Source: Hyperoodon ampullatus
Lineage: Eukaryota > Chordata > Mammalia > Artiodactyla > Ziphiidae
Assembly: GCA_949752795.1 (NCBI GenBank)
Contig: OX457056.1
Location: 174,492,428-174,556,427 of the forward strand
DNA: 64,000 nucleotides
Direction of reading: 5' to 3'
The translations under genes and the position numbers were made by a program. Below, one piece after another: positions 23,218-35,132 of this stretch. Under the pieces are notes generated by a model, which was not told the DNA's origin, did no database searches, and saw nothing but the letters and a program-made list of their open reading frames with translations. The stretch's first letter is position 1. Each line of letters opens with the position of its first letter.

Positions 23218-23433
23218 GGGGCTTCCCTGGTGGCACAGTGGTTGGGAGTCCGCCTGCCGATGCGGGGGACACGGGTTCGTGCCCTGGTCCAGGAGGATCC
23301 CACATGCCGCGGAGCGGCTGGGCCCGTGAGCCATGGCCGCTGAGCCTGCGCGTCTGGAGCCTGTGCTCCGCAACGGGAGGGGCCGCAACAGTGAGAGGCC
23401 CGCGTACCGCAAAAAAAAAAAAAAAAAAAAAAA
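23218..23433 (+). mobile_element. CHR-type SINE, short odontocete form
   Basis: Complete head (ggcttccctggtggcacagt), A and B box-like motifs, tRNA-unrelated body, and a pure A-tail of about 27 A. The perfect 16-bp duplication AAAATTATTCAAGCTG (23202-23217, 23434-23449) and the long uninterrupted tail suggest a young copy. Confidence 0.95.
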
Positions 23434-23449
23434 AAAATTATTCAAGCTG

Positions 23450-24882
23450 ATATTACTCTTAGTCAACATACCCATTTTTCAATTCATTGTGATGAAACTT
23501 CCAATCCATTTTAGCAAATCTAGAAAGGCTTAGACATCTCTCCAAAGCAACCGATTCCCCTGTAGGGAGGGCATAGTAGTTTATAGAGCACAAATGCAGG
23601 CATTAAAAAAATACACTTTTAAAGAAAGAGATAACTATGGGTAAATGGTATCCTGAATGATCACACTCGATGAAGAAAACTTCATGTAGTTCCTCCTCAT
23701 TGTCGCTAGTATTAGGTTAATGCACTCATTCAAGATCTGTCCTGTCCTGATGAAAGTTCCCTTCCATTAGCTGTCCCTTCCCATACACTTCTCTTATCCT
23801 CTCAAGAACATGAGACACTTCTGGATGCTTTTTCATGCTCCCCAGAGCTGAAGAAATCTCAGTGGGTTGACTCAGGTCCTCTCTGCCCAGAAACAGCCTG
23901 CCACTGTTTCTGATGCTGTTTCTGATGCAGTGGCACACTGCTGCTGCCACTGGTTGTGGTGGTGACGTCTTTGTAAGAGTCACCACCGAAGTGTGATGCA
24001 CAGGCTGAGGTCCCTTTGTCCTGAGGTTCTCCCTAAACCCACCTGTGCTTTCTGTCATGCTTCCTTTCTATCTCCCCAGCCTTGCCTGCCTCACTTCCTT
24101 AGAGACATAAACCAGCAGTTGACATGATTTTCTTCTCTCAGAAGGACACCCTCATCTACTTATCCAGATTGGATTCTGCTTCCTCCACTACCTATTTTCC
24201 AATCTAGTGTTAGACATAGAGTTTATGACTCAGTTTCTTTGGAGTGCCACTTTCCATATGTAAAACCCAATTTTTGCAGGTATTTTGAGAGAGAGAGAGA
24301 CAGAAGAAAAAAGCCTGACACTCATAAATTAAAAGAACATAATTTCAAGTGTATTGTTTAAACTATGAGGTTCAGGAGTGAATTCTGGAACTCCAAAGGC
24401 AGGATAACTCTTTGTTCCCTATATTCCAGGTAATTCCCACCCTCAGACAATGCATATGGTTGACTGAGCAGGGGCAGGGTCAAAGGGAAAAAGGAAAATG
24501 AACCTTAGGTTTTCACTCAGACCAGGAAGACCCACAGACAGCCACAGATGGGGAGGAGGAGAGATGGTGAGAGAGTGTGCAGCTTGGGGGATTTGACCTG
24601 GCTGACTGGGACTGGAGGCTAGAAGGCTGACTAATCCAACACTTGGACACAGCTCTTGTCTCTTCAGTGCAGTGAGGAAGGAAGTGGGAAGGAGAGCTAA
24701 TGGGTGTGGGTGTGGAGGGGGAGGGAGGTTGACTAACATGCGTACTAGTTTATGTCCACACACACTGGATAAATTACCTGATTAATCCTCAGAACTCCAC
24801 AAAGCAGTACGAAAGCTGATGTCCAATTTCAAAATAAGGAAAGAAAGGATTTTGGGTTAGAATCTTAAATCCCTAATTAAGG
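23450..24882. other. Unassigned, mostly unique sequence
   Basis: No named repeat is recognised. A 110-codon minus-strand frame lies at 23726-24058, preceded by an in-frame stop and followed by stops. It has no known domain. A short (GA)n run is at 24287-24300. Confidence 0.5.
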
Positions 24883-24893
24883 ATTCTTATCTT

Positions 24894-24950
24894 GAAGCAA
24901 CCTAAATGTCCACCGACAGATAAATGGATAAAGATGATGTGATATATATA

Positions 24951-24984
<34 letters not shown>

Positions 24985-25479
24985 ATGGAATATTACTCAG
25001 CCATAAAAAGGAATGAAATAATGCCATCTGCAGCATCGTGGGTGGACCTAGAGATTATCATACTAAGTGCAGTAAGTCAGACAGAGAAAATCAAATATCA
25101 TATGATATGGCTTATATGTGGAATCTAAAAGAATGATACAAATGACCTTATTTACAAAACAGAAATAGACTCACAGATGTAGAAAACAAACTTATGGTTA
25201 CCAAAGGGGAAGTGGGTGGGGGAGGGATAAATTAGGAATTTGTGATTAACAGATACTCACTACTATATATAAAATAACCAACAAGGACCTACTGTATAGG
25301 ACAGGGAACTATACTCAATATCTTGTAATAACTTATAATGGAAAAGAATCTGAAAGAGAATATATACATATACACATATATCTGAATTACTTTGCTGTAC
25401 ACCTGAAACTAACACAACATTTTAAATCAACTATATTTCAATAAAAATTAAAAAATAAAGGTAAAAGAAAAGAAAAAGA
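24894..25479 (+). mobile_element. 5'-truncated L1, long-form 3' end
   Basis: Starts in the ORF2 C-terminus (caacctaaatgtccaccgac) and runs through the long-form 3'UTR to ttcaataaaaatt and an A-rich tail. The duplication ATTCTTATCTT is perfect (24883-24893, 25480-25490). A (TA/TG)n microsatellite has grown inside at 24941-24985. Confidence 0.9.
24941..24985. repeat. (TA)n(TG)n(TA)n microsatellite
   Basis: A compound dinucleotide repeat that expanded from the tatata motif in L1 ORF2. Confidence 0.95.
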
Positions 25480-25490
25480 ATTCTTATCTT

Positions 25491-26274
25491 TTATACATAG
25501 CAGGCAGTTCCAACACAGGGTTATTCAGGATCAAACCAAGAAGAAAGTTGGATGCTCCTGATTCTTTAAAATGTGTTTATAGCTTCATTCTATTTGCATC
25601 TCTATTTACCTAGAGGATAAACCAAAAGATAGGAAGTGCTGGAGGAGAAGACTTGCAACCTTTATTTGGGGCCAGCTGGTGATTATTTGGTGTTACCTCG
25701 CGGAGCTACTGCTCACCATGTGTTTCTGTGAAGCTGGAGACCAAAGTCTGGACTCTGGGTCCCAGCTCCTGCCCCTGTAGTCAGGGTGGACTCCCATCTG
25801 CCTCCTTCCTCCAGCTTTCTGGTCCTCAGCATCCCTAACTTGACAGAGGGTTTTAAGGATGGAATTGTTTTCTGGCCATTAGTTCAACAACCAACATATG
25901 TTTGATATTTTAAGCTAATGTTTTTTTTGGCTATCATATAAGGCAATTAACAGTAATGAAGTTAGAATATTTATACACATAAACCTGTATATTCATATTC
26001 GTGCAAATATCTTTCTACTTTATAATTTTTACACATAATTTGTATTTGTTAAAAATATTTTCACACTACCCTGGTAAAAGAAGTCAAGTCAGATGGTTGT
26101 ATTAAAGTTGTGGGAGGAGTGACAGAGGGAAGAACAGTAAGGAATTTGAATCAAACCCCTCAGTTAAAAATCTAAGGTCACCAGCTTGGTGTGTTTGTCC
26201 ACACTGGTGCCCAAAGACCATGTGTTCTGCTATTAGTCCTGTAATTTTCTAAGATATTATATATTGGCCCAGTG
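25491..26274. other. Unassigned unique sequence
   Basis: No gene or repeat recognised. Confidence 0.5.
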
Positions 26275-26600
26275 CTCCTTGAGCAAATTACTTAACCAGA
26301 CTTTCTAAGTGGATAAAATATAGATAAAATAGTCCCTAACAGGTAGGGTTGTTTGGAGCTTAAACAAGAAAATCTACATCAGTTGTTAAAATAGTACATG
26401 GTTTCATAAAATATGGGACATGAAGGGTGTGGATCCTGAGACTAGACTGCCTGTCTTCAAATTCTGGAAATACTACTTACCCTCTGGAAAGATAATTTCT
26501 CATAGTAATTTACAATGATTAAATTAGCCAGTCTGCAAAATGCTTAGAAAATGGTTAACCCATAGTAAAAATTTAATAAATGTTAGCTACTACTATTCAT
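26275..26600 (+). mobile_element. Two MIR fragments
   Basis: First trace 26275-26400 (ccttgagcaaattacttaac, then ggtagggttgtttggagct). Second, clearer, at 26420-26600 (cctgagactagactgcctg, then gcaaaatgcttagaaaatgg and ttaataaatgttagctac). Both are plus strand and diverged. Confidence 0.55.
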
Positions 26601-28320
26601 ACTATTAGCATTGTAATCTACCCCCAGGATGCTTTTGGATTGTTTTTAATACCTATAATCTCTATTATACCATCTACATACTGTTCATAAGGTTCCATTA
26701 CTGGAAAGTCTTGTAACCTGCTCTGTACAGTGAAAAGATACAATTAGAGAATAAACAATAATTAGAAGAATTCTTAGTACGCTCAGATGTTAATTTCTCT
26801 TTATTTAGTTCACTACCTGCAATTAAAAGCATTTTAATCACGTCTCTCAGTTTCAAACTTGTCCTTTTGCATTTATGCAAATGTATAATGTCTGTTATTT
26901 CTAATAGATATTTGCATTATTTCATTATTTTTCCCTATTTAATTTATTAATATTCTTCATGAAATTGGTTCATTTCATAGAAGGCTCCCCAGAGTTTTAT
27001 TAGTTGATGATTTCTTTGTTTTTGATAGTTGCTTTTTCATCCTTGGAGAAAGTTTCCTACACTATTAATGGGAGTCTAAACTGATCTTCTAACCTTCCTA
27101 GATGCCTAGAAACAAGCTTTTTGTAGAAGGATAGCGATTATAGAATCTTTCTCAATTTTGCTAGTCAGACACCTTGAAGAAATCAATTAATAGGCAAATT
27201 ATTAACTAATTGAGCATTTAGAATGTTCTTACTTTGGAAAAATCAATTAGGCCTTTGCCCTTAGTTTTCCAGCATTACTTCATTATTAATTGTTTTAAAC
27301 AGCAGTTCATCAGCAATGGACCCAGATCAGCTGACAGTTGTTTTTTGTTTATATTCTGTGCTTAATTGATTAATACAACGAGCTGAAAACCTTTAACATC
27401 ATTGATCATGTCACGGAAAGCTGAGTAATTGGCTGGCAAAATGCGATTTTTTAAAATTAATGATTCAATGGTTCAAAGGTTCAATTCAGCGGCAGATTGC
27501 AGTCAGCAAAAAGAGATTTTCCGTATTTCTTCAACATGGATGATCTGAATGATAGGCCTACCTCATTCTCGGAACCAATACTATTTTTCTGTCTTTGTTA
27601 GCGATAATTTCTTGTTCTATATAAAGCCCAGGAGGTCACATTTATTATCTTAATGACACTATTTTATTACCACTGGGTAAACAGAGTTTTCAATTCAAAT
27701 TTTGAAGAGATTGCCATTGTTGTCAGAGGTACAAAAAGGAGATAAATTTATAGAATGCAATTCCATGCTTTATAATCTTAAGGTGGGGACAGTGGTGGGA
27801 AGTGGGTCTCAGTTCAGTAACCTACTCTTCTAGAAACATTTTCCTGAAACAAATCTCTGCAAACCTCTGGGTCTCTTTCCTCTGCTCCCATCGCTGCCTA
27901 GACATAGCTTTGTCCCTACAGTTATCATCATACTGGGTTTATTTGTATGGCTGCCTCACCAAAGAGACTACAAACCCTTAAAGGTCATTGACTCAACTAA
28001 GTGTCTTTGTATCTTTAGTACTACAGTACTTCTGTTTTGGGTATAGAATTGGCACAGAATTGGTTGACCAAATGAAAGGAAAGCACACACACACACACAC
28101 ACACACATTCTTTCATTAAGTTAGAGAAATATATTTTGGTTATGTATATAAAATTCATTGTCATCATTATGAAATATCTTTCCTTGACATGTAAAACCAA
28201 AGTCCATGCATTTCCGAATTGTCCCCAACAATTCTCAGAGCTCAGCCAGGGTCTTAGGTCAAATGCTGAAGAACATTTTAATCCCCACCCTCTCTGTGTC
28301 TTCAAGCACTTGCTGAGCTA
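26601..28320. other. Repeat-poor region, candidate conserved noncoding DNA
   Basis: About 1.7 kb without a recognisable transposon, apart from a (CA)n at 28085-28108. The section 27230-27560 is rich in TAAT-type homeodomain core motifs (tattaattg, aattgattaat, aaaattaatga) and keeps a few CpGs. No open frame or splice structure is convincing. It could be an enhancer, but this rests on composition alone. Confidence 0.4.
28085..28108. repeat. (CA)n microsatellite
   Basis: About 12 CA units. Confidence 0.95.
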
Positions 28321-28332
28321 AAATTTTAAACC

Positions 28333-28610
28333 AGTATTCTCCAAAGTGTATTTGGTAGAAAAATACCTCTCAAGATATTTCTAACAAAAAGAAGACCTAT
28401 GGTCAAATAAATTTGGTGAAACACAGCAAATTCATCTCTTTTGGAAATGTACAATAGGCATTAGAATGTGAAAGGTTCTGATAAGCCCAATTACAACTTT
28501 GTAGAGCCCAAGTTTTTTTGACTTTGAAACTGTCTTTTTTTTTTTTTTTTTTTTTGGAACGTTCATTAACATCTCTGGGAACTAACAGTCTATAGAGTAT
28601 GCTTTGAGAA
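28333..28610. mobile_element. Possible ancient hAT-type MITE
   Basis: The ends form imperfect inverted repeats (agtattctccaaagtgtatt against agtatgctttgagaaatgcc read in reverse). The middle (gacctatggtcaaataaattt, then gttcattaacatctctggga) matches a mammalian hAT element from memory. A 20-T run at 28537-28556 lies inside. No sure 8-bp duplication was seen. Confidence 0.45.
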
Positions 28611-28867
28611 ATGCCACTCTAAACAATAACCTGAGTCAGAGAATGTGATTTTGGCTCTGCTTTATATGTGGGAAAAATGTGAGGAAAGTCAGGATCTCAG
28701 TGATTGCTCACAGGCATTGTACTCTGCTAGTGTGGCAACTTAAACAACTTTGTTTCACTTTCCATACATTTGTTGCTTTCTTTTCCAGTAATAGTTTTTC
28801 ATTGCAGAAAACAGATAAAAGTAAAAAGGAGAAAGTCTTTATGGCTGTTTTGTTTAAAGGATTTCAT

Positions 28868-29985
28868 GCTCAAGTAAATTTGGAAAACAGTATGGAATTT
28901 CCTCAAAAAAACTAAAAATAGAACTACCATATGATCCAGCAATTCAATTTCTAGGTATCTATCTGAAAAAAGTGAAAACACTAATTTGAAAAGAAATATG
29001 TAACCCTATGTTCATTGCAACCCTATTTATAATAGCCAAGCTATGGAAGCAACCTATATGAATATCTCACATATATATCTATATATATGTCTCATACATA
29101 TAATAGAATATTACTCAACCATAAAAAAGAATGGAATTTTGCCATTTGCAGCAACATGGATGAACCTGGAGGGTATTATGCTGAGTGAAATAAGTCAGAA
29201 ACAGAAAAAGAAATACCATATAATTTCACTTATATGTGGAAACTAAACAACAGAACAAAGGAACAAACAAAACAAAACAGAAACAGAGTCAGATACAGAG
29301 AACAAACTGGTGGTCAGCAGAGGGTCTGGAACGGGAGTGGGCAGACGAAATAGGTGAAAGGGATTATGAGGTAAAAACTTCCAGCTATAAAATAAATAAG
29401 TCATGGACTTCCCTGGTGGCGCAGTGGTTAAGAATCAACCTGCTAATGCAGGGGACATGGGTTCGAGCCCTGGTTTGGGAAGATCCCACGTGCAGCAGAG
29501 CAGCTAAGCCCGTGCGATACAGGTACTGGGGCTGTGCTCTACAGCCTGCAAGCCATAACTACTGAGCCCACGTGCCACAACTACTGAAGCCCGTGCACCT
29601 AGAGCCCATGCTCCACAACAAGAGAAGCCACTGCAATGAGAAACCTGTGCACCGCAAAGAAGAGTAGCCCCCGCTCGCCACAACTAGAGAAAACCCACGC
29701 ACATCAACAAAGACCCAACGCAGCCAAAAATGAATAAGTAAATAAATAAATTTATTAAAAATAAATAAATAAATAAGTCTGAGGGGTGTAATGTACACTT
29801 AGGGAATACAGTCAATAACACTGTAACAACTTTGTATGGTGACAGATGGTAACTAGACTTTTTGTGGTGATCATTTCACAATGTATAAAAATATCAAATC
29901 ACTATGTTGTATACCTGAAACTAATATAATATTGTATGTTAATCATAATTCAATAAAAACTATACTATACCTGAAAAAAATTTGG
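28868..29985 (+). mobile_element. Old L1 3' portion, split by a SINE
   Basis: ORF2 C-terminal text begins near 28868 (aatttggaaaacagtatgga, then accatatgatccagcaattc, and gcaacatggatgaacctgg). It continues to a 3'UTR that is interrupted at 29402 and resumes at 29780 (tgtacacttagggaatacag, cacaatgtataaaaatatc), ending with ataattcaataaaaac. It is a different, older L1 class than the ones at 10041 and 24894. Confidence 0.8.
29405..29766 (+). mobile_element. CHR-2-like SINE, long form
   Basis: Starts gacttccctggtggcgcagt, has a B-box-like gggttcgagccc, and a long tRNA-unrelated body (ccacaactactgaagcccgt, then caacaaagacccaacgcagc) that is missing in the short copies. Ends in an aaataaataaa tail. 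The duplication AAATAAATAAGTC (29390-29402, 29767-29779) merges with the tail, but the final AAGTC supports it. It sits inside the old L1. Confidence 0.9.
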
Positions 29986-30061
29986 GAAACTTTGGGTTAA
30001 ACAAAGTTGGACAGAATTTTCGTGCCTTCTCCGAGCCTTACTATGATCAGTAATATAAAAG

Positions 30062-30375
30062 TTGAACCTACTTACAAAATGGAAATAGGGTCACAGATGT
30101 AGAAAACAAACTTACGGTTACCAGGGGGGAAGCGGGAGAGGGATAAATTGGGAGATTGGGATTGACATATACTTACTACTATATGTAAAATGGATAACTA
30201 GTAAGAACCTACTGTATAGCACAGGGAATTCTACTCAATACTCTGTAATGACCTATAGGGGAAAAGAATCTAAAAAAGAGTGGATATATGTATATGTATA
30301 ACTGAATCACTTGTTGTACACCTGAAACTAACACAACATTGTAAATAACTATACTCCAATAAAAATTAATTTAAA
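30062..30375 (+). mobile_element. 5'-truncated L1, long-form 3' end
   Basis: 3'UTR text from cttacaaaatggaaataggg through gggagattgggattgac to ctatactccaataaaaatta. The 5' boundary is approximate. No clear duplication was found. Confidence 0.8.
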
Positions 30376-30925
30376 AAAATGTTGGCTCTCCACTGGGCTT
30401 GTAGTATACAGCTCTTCCCAATTTTGATCACTGATTTTTAGGCATTTGGGGGGCTAGTGGTGGCTGGGATTCACTATGGATTATGAGGAGACATTTGGAA
30501 GGTCTTCAGTGATTGCTGCCCAGTGTCCCTCACTGGACGGAAGAGCACGCGCTCAGGAAGGTCATGGTCTCCAAGAGTTCCACAGTTACACTTGGAATCC
30601 ATTTGTCAGCTCCCCATAACAGCTGTCTTTATCCAAGGGCTCAGGGCACAAGGACCTAGAGAGATTAGAGCTAAAAATAACAAAAATACAATTAATATGC
30701 ATTTGGAAAACAATTGCTCAGGCAAACCAACACACAGATAATGGATTCTGACCAAAGCTTCATTTTCCAAACTGAGGAACAAAAATATGCATATTAACCC
30801 AGGTGAATTTCTAAACAGATTTTTGGCACCCTATGATTAGATAAAGGAGCTCATGCATCCTGAATGCAATTTATGTAGTTAAAATTAAGCACCATCACAA
30901 AGGGAAGCACTTAAGTTCAACCAGA
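30376..30925. other. Unassigned unique sequence, possible enhancer
   Basis: No repeat is recognised. The part 30690-30890 has octamer/homeodomain-like cores (attaatatgcatttgg, aatatgcatattaa). No gene is supported. Confidence 0.4.
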
Positions 30926-30939
30926 ACAAATTGTTACTT

Positions 30940-31036
30940 TCATGGTATATTTTTCTCCATCCTTTTACTTTTAATCTATATGTATTTCTATATTTTAAAG
31001 TGGGTTTCTTGTGGACAACGCAGAGTTGGGAAGTGT
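30940..31036 (-). mobile_element. Tailless L1 ORF2 endonuclease-region fragment
   Basis: 97 bp matching antisense ORF2 endonuclease coding text (catggtatatttttctccat, aaagtgggtttcttgtggac). The homologous part of the full-length L1 here is at about 5336-5425. It has no L1 3' end and no A-tail, yet a perfect 14-bp duplication, ACAAATTGTTACTT, flanks it (30926-30939, 31037-31050). Confidence 0.8.
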
Positions 31037-31050
31037 ACAAATTGTTACTT

Positions 31051-33944
31051 AGAATTTTTTCTACTCACTTTCGTAATTCCAACTAACTTTCAAGTTTAAA
31101 CATAATTTCATTTTCTTTCCAAAATGTTTATTAAATCTGAGTTTTAACTTAATTGTTGATTGTTCAGGAGGCTAGTGTGTGAGAGTTTTTAATTTCTTAG
31201 AAACAAAATTGAGGAACCTATAAAGAAAATTAAATTACATAACCTTCTTATGTTCTCATGAATTCACAGTTAAGGAAAAATGCTGGTTTACATGCTACTG
31301 CAGTTTGTAGACGCAACAGTTGCTGGTAAAATAAAATACAAAGAGATTCCTTAAACAAAAAAATTGTGCACATGATGAAAATATTTCATATTTAAAGGAG
31401 AGGAACTTTGTTTCAAAACACATTTAGTGAATAAATAAAAATCTGAACATATGATTTTGGAATGGAAAGAAAAGAGTGCCTCTTAAAATTACAAATTTAA
31501 AAGCAAATAAGTAGTAAAATTAAAAGGAATTATGGGAAAATGATAATAAATATTTTATTAAGATAATGCTGTTGTACCTTGTAAGCATGGTAGTAAGGTA
31601 TAAGTTTTCAAGAGAAAGGACATCTATGGTGAGAGATGGTAAAGAGGTTATTTTTTAAAACCTGATTTTGAAATAGGAATTATCATTTGCTAAGCACTCA
31701 CTATACATCAGGCATTAGCTAAATATTTTATGTGAATTTTTTCACCGAGGACTGTCATCAACACAGAAAAAAAAATTTTCTTCATTTTACTTTAAACCTG
31801 AAACATGAAGTAAAGAACAAACAGCACAGTGAGGGGAATTAGGATTTGACACAGTTAGTGACCGGCTGTCATCCATTTTGCCACAAAATGGTCACAGCAT
31901 TACAGTATCACACTGTATTTTTCCTTTTGCCATCAAAGAGAGAATCAGAATGCTGCATTTGATTCTCTTCAAGGAAGAATTTTCCTTGCCACTGTCATTC
32001 AAGACCTTTAATTCTTCATTTCTTAAAAAAGACACTTCATCACTTAGAGTTCCTTTCTTTATGTCATCAATAAAGAACTGGAGAGATAAAGGCTTTTTTA
32101 TCATGTGAAATTATAATAATTAAAATCATAACAATTCTTTCCATTCTCTACCTAATGCAGCCTGTATAAATGAAATTGGAAAGCATTTTGTGTATAAAAT
32201 CCGTGTGAAGGATGCTACCTTCTGAGGACATAAATCCATACCTGGAGGGTGAAGAGGTCCAGGTGCGGTAGGTTCTAGTGAATATAGTGGGCACGTGGGG
32301 AAGAGTATGTATATTTTGTGTTCTCTTTCTCGTTCTTAAATAAGGAAACAAAGAATTAAAAAATTAGAAAAAGAAACTAACTCAAGTACAAAAAGCAGCG
32401 ACACTTTTATGCAGTTGTGTTTAATATATTATCTCTCAATAACATTGTAGTTTGGGGGGGTTCTTTTTCCATAGAACAAGAACCAAAAACTTGTGTGTGT
32501 ACATAAGCACACAGAGACATGAAACTAAGTACACAAAAGAACCAGAAGATAATTATAGATGCCCTTTGTTTAAAACTCACATTTTATATTCATGTTTATG
32601 CAGATGAGGTTTAAAAACACAAAAAAAGCCATTCAATTCAGAATTATGGTTTCCCCAGATTGCAGCATAATTCTAGCTCACATTTATTCATATTTTGATA
32701 AAACATATTACCATTTCCAAAACCTCTGGGTACCATAACATATTTAAAAATACCAGCATAATTACCAGGCTGAAAAAGAGTACTAACTAGGCATTTTCCC
32801 CATAGAAAACCGTTTCATATACCTATTCAGAATTATATATGTAGTCAAGAATTTAATACTGTAAATCTATAAAAGAGTGAGTTATCCTTTCTTTGGGAGT
32901 CATAACTTTGGGTTTTAGACTCCTATCTAGTGAATATTTCAAACATGGCACCTCATTTATGTAATTTTGGGGTGGGTACTGAATATATAAGCTTTGACAA
33001 TAAACTGGCTTACCTTCGTTTCCTTGAAACCAACATAGAAGTGTGTACCCATTTTACTATGTGTTGTGCTTTCTGCATACAAATGAAGCATTACTAAACA
33101 ATTCCAACTGAATTAAAAAAAATTCGGCACAGTTCAATGTTTCCCTAATTTTCTGAGTCTAGGGAATATAAATAATCATTTTAATTTTCAGGTAGACACT
33201 GAGTTACACAATAAATTATATCAAGACTAAGAAAATTCCATTTTTTAAAACTCACATATTCCTTTTATATGAAGAACCTGAGATATGAATGAACTCAAAA
33301 TGGTATTTAAAATTATGACTAAAATTAGCTGTAGCACTTAAAATAATTCTTACTATTTTAAGGAAAAATCTCTTGAGGTCATTTGAAAAAAAAAGGTTAT
33401 ATTGAAGAAGAGAAAGGCAGAGAGAAAGAGAGAGAAAATTAATAGGATATATGAGAGTTGAATAACTAAATGAGAATATACAGATCTGCCAGAACCCAAT
33501 GCAGTCAGAATAATATTAATCAAATCTTACTGACTCTTAATTCGAATAATGAGGAAACATTCTTAACCTGCTTGATCATGTTGGCATTTTAATTAAACTT
33601 TCTTGGATCCCAGAGAAAACAATAGTTTTTTTGTTGGAACTCTTATAGTCTAACTGTTAATAAAAATACTTTTGAAGGCAGTAACCAAGTAGTATAATTG
33701 GGGTCTTTATGTATAATAACAAGGCAGAACGTGATGCCATTGATTCAAAACTTTGTTGTTGTTTTTTTTAATTGTCTATAAATCTGTAACTACAAGAAAC
33801 CCGAACAAAGAAATGTAGATTTAATTAGAACAAACTTCCCCCATTTTCAGAGATAATGTTATGGTTGGTTATACTGCTATAGCGTGTACCTAATAGAACA
33901 GTTCTGGTTTAGTGGAATAAAGATTTTCAATAAATAAGTAGTTG
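31051..33944. other. AT-rich, repeat-poor sequence
   Basis: A minus-strand MIR trace lies at 31675-31870 (taagcactcactatacatca, then caggcattagctaaat). Apart from that no gene or named repeat is recognised in nearly 3 kb. Short frames around 31878-32351 have no known motif. Confidence 0.45.
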
Positions 33945-34205
33945 ATAATTTAATATACTTATATAGCATACCTTGTGCCAAAGGCACCATTCTGAGTGTT
34001 TTAGAAATATTACCTCATTTAATCTTCATAACTACCTTATAATATAGGTACCATTTTTATTCCCATTTTAATGATGAGGACACAGAGGCACAGAAAGGTA
34101 AAACACTTTGTCCCAGATTGTATAGGTAACTAGCTGGAGAGCTAGGATTTAAATTAGGTAATCTGATTTCAGGGTCTGTGTGCTCAACCCCTACACCTAC
34201 ATGCC
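33945..34205 (-). mobile_element. MIR SINE
   Basis: The plus strand shows the reverse of MIR: gccaaaggcaccattctgag, cctcatttaatcttcataac, gatgaggacacagaggcaca, gagctaggatttaaatta. Confidence 0.75.
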
Positions 34206-34224
34206 TCTAACACTTTTCTAGATC

Positions 34225-34430
34225 CCTTTTGCAGGCTCTGTGATTCAGAGCTAGATGAATCTCATCTCATTTCATCCTCAGAGTAATTCTGTAAAGTAAG
34301 TACTATTATCCTCATATTACAGATGGGGAAAATGAGGTCCAAGAAAATTAAATAACTTGATCAAGTTTAAATTACTAAGAGGAAGGATATAAACTCATTT
34401 CTATCTGACTCTGAAGTATATGCTTTTCCC
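34225..34430 (-). mobile_element. MIR SINE
   Basis: A second reverse MIR: ctcatttcatcctcagagta, then attacagatggggaaaatga and aaataacttgatcaag. Confidence 0.65.
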
Positions 34431-35065
34431 CAACGTTTTCTGATATCCTGAAGTGGTATTTAAAGATTCAGGAATTTAATTTACCCCCTTAAATTTTTAA
34501 TTTTTTAATAAAATTAAACACTAAACATTTACTGAATCTCTATTAGGGACATATCTGGGTTTTATGGGGCCAGAACCTAATATAATTTTGGAGATCTGCT
34601 TTAGGATAAAGAATACAAATTCATACATGTAAAAATTAGATATGTAAGTAACTACTTATCATGAATGAGAAAAAAACCATCACAAATGATTACACCATCA
34701 TTCCTTCATGCAGTCTCTTACCTTTGTACTGTCATGCTGGGTGAGTTTGCACAGTGGGTGAAAGGAGAATTTCTTCACTGGAAAGTTAGCAACGGCTTGA
34801 TTGTAGATGATTGCAAATCACATAATTATATCTCCCTAAATACAAACGAAAAGGATCCCAAGTCATCTTTCCCTTAGCTAGATTAAAAAAAAATGTCCAT
34901 AGCCATTTCAACATTATTTTGTGTTAACAAGCGTATGTGCAATGGGAGAAGTCAAATTAGAGAGGTGGGACCCCACTTTTACAAATTTCACGAAAGCACA
35001 TGACCATGAGAACATGTTGCTAGGGCCTCTTCTAGGGCTTTGGAATGTACATGTGCAAATGAGGA
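34431..35065. other. Unassigned unique sequence
   Basis: No gene or repeat is recognised before the tRNA fragment. The frame at 34665-34877 has no known motif. Confidence 0.5.
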
Positions 35066-35087
35066 CTTCTGAAGCAAGCCTCCTAGG

Positions 35088-35132
35088 GGGCCAGTGGCGC
35101 AATGGATAATGTGTCTAACTATGGAGCAGAAG
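35088..35132 (+). pseudogene. Truncated tRNA-Arg(ACG) retropseudogene, tailless
   Basis: Bases 1-45 of tRNA-Arg-ACG are recognisable (gggccagtggcgcaatggat and onward), about 40 of 45 equal to the mammalian gene as I remember it. The A box tggcgcaatgg is intact at 35095-35105. The anticodon position (35121-35123) now reads ATG. Three of the five changes turn CG into TG, the usual decay of methylated CpGs. The sequence stops right after the anticodon stem, so the variable loop, T arm and B box are missing. It is flanked by CTTCTGAAGCAAGC (35066-35079 and 35133-35146), a perfect 14-bp duplication. There is no A-tail, and about eight bases of filler precede the tRNA part. Confidence 0.8.

Noticed and set aside
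35088..35132. Functional tRNA gene
   Set aside because: The T arm, B box and 3' acceptor strand are missing, so it cannot fold or be transcribed as a tRNA.
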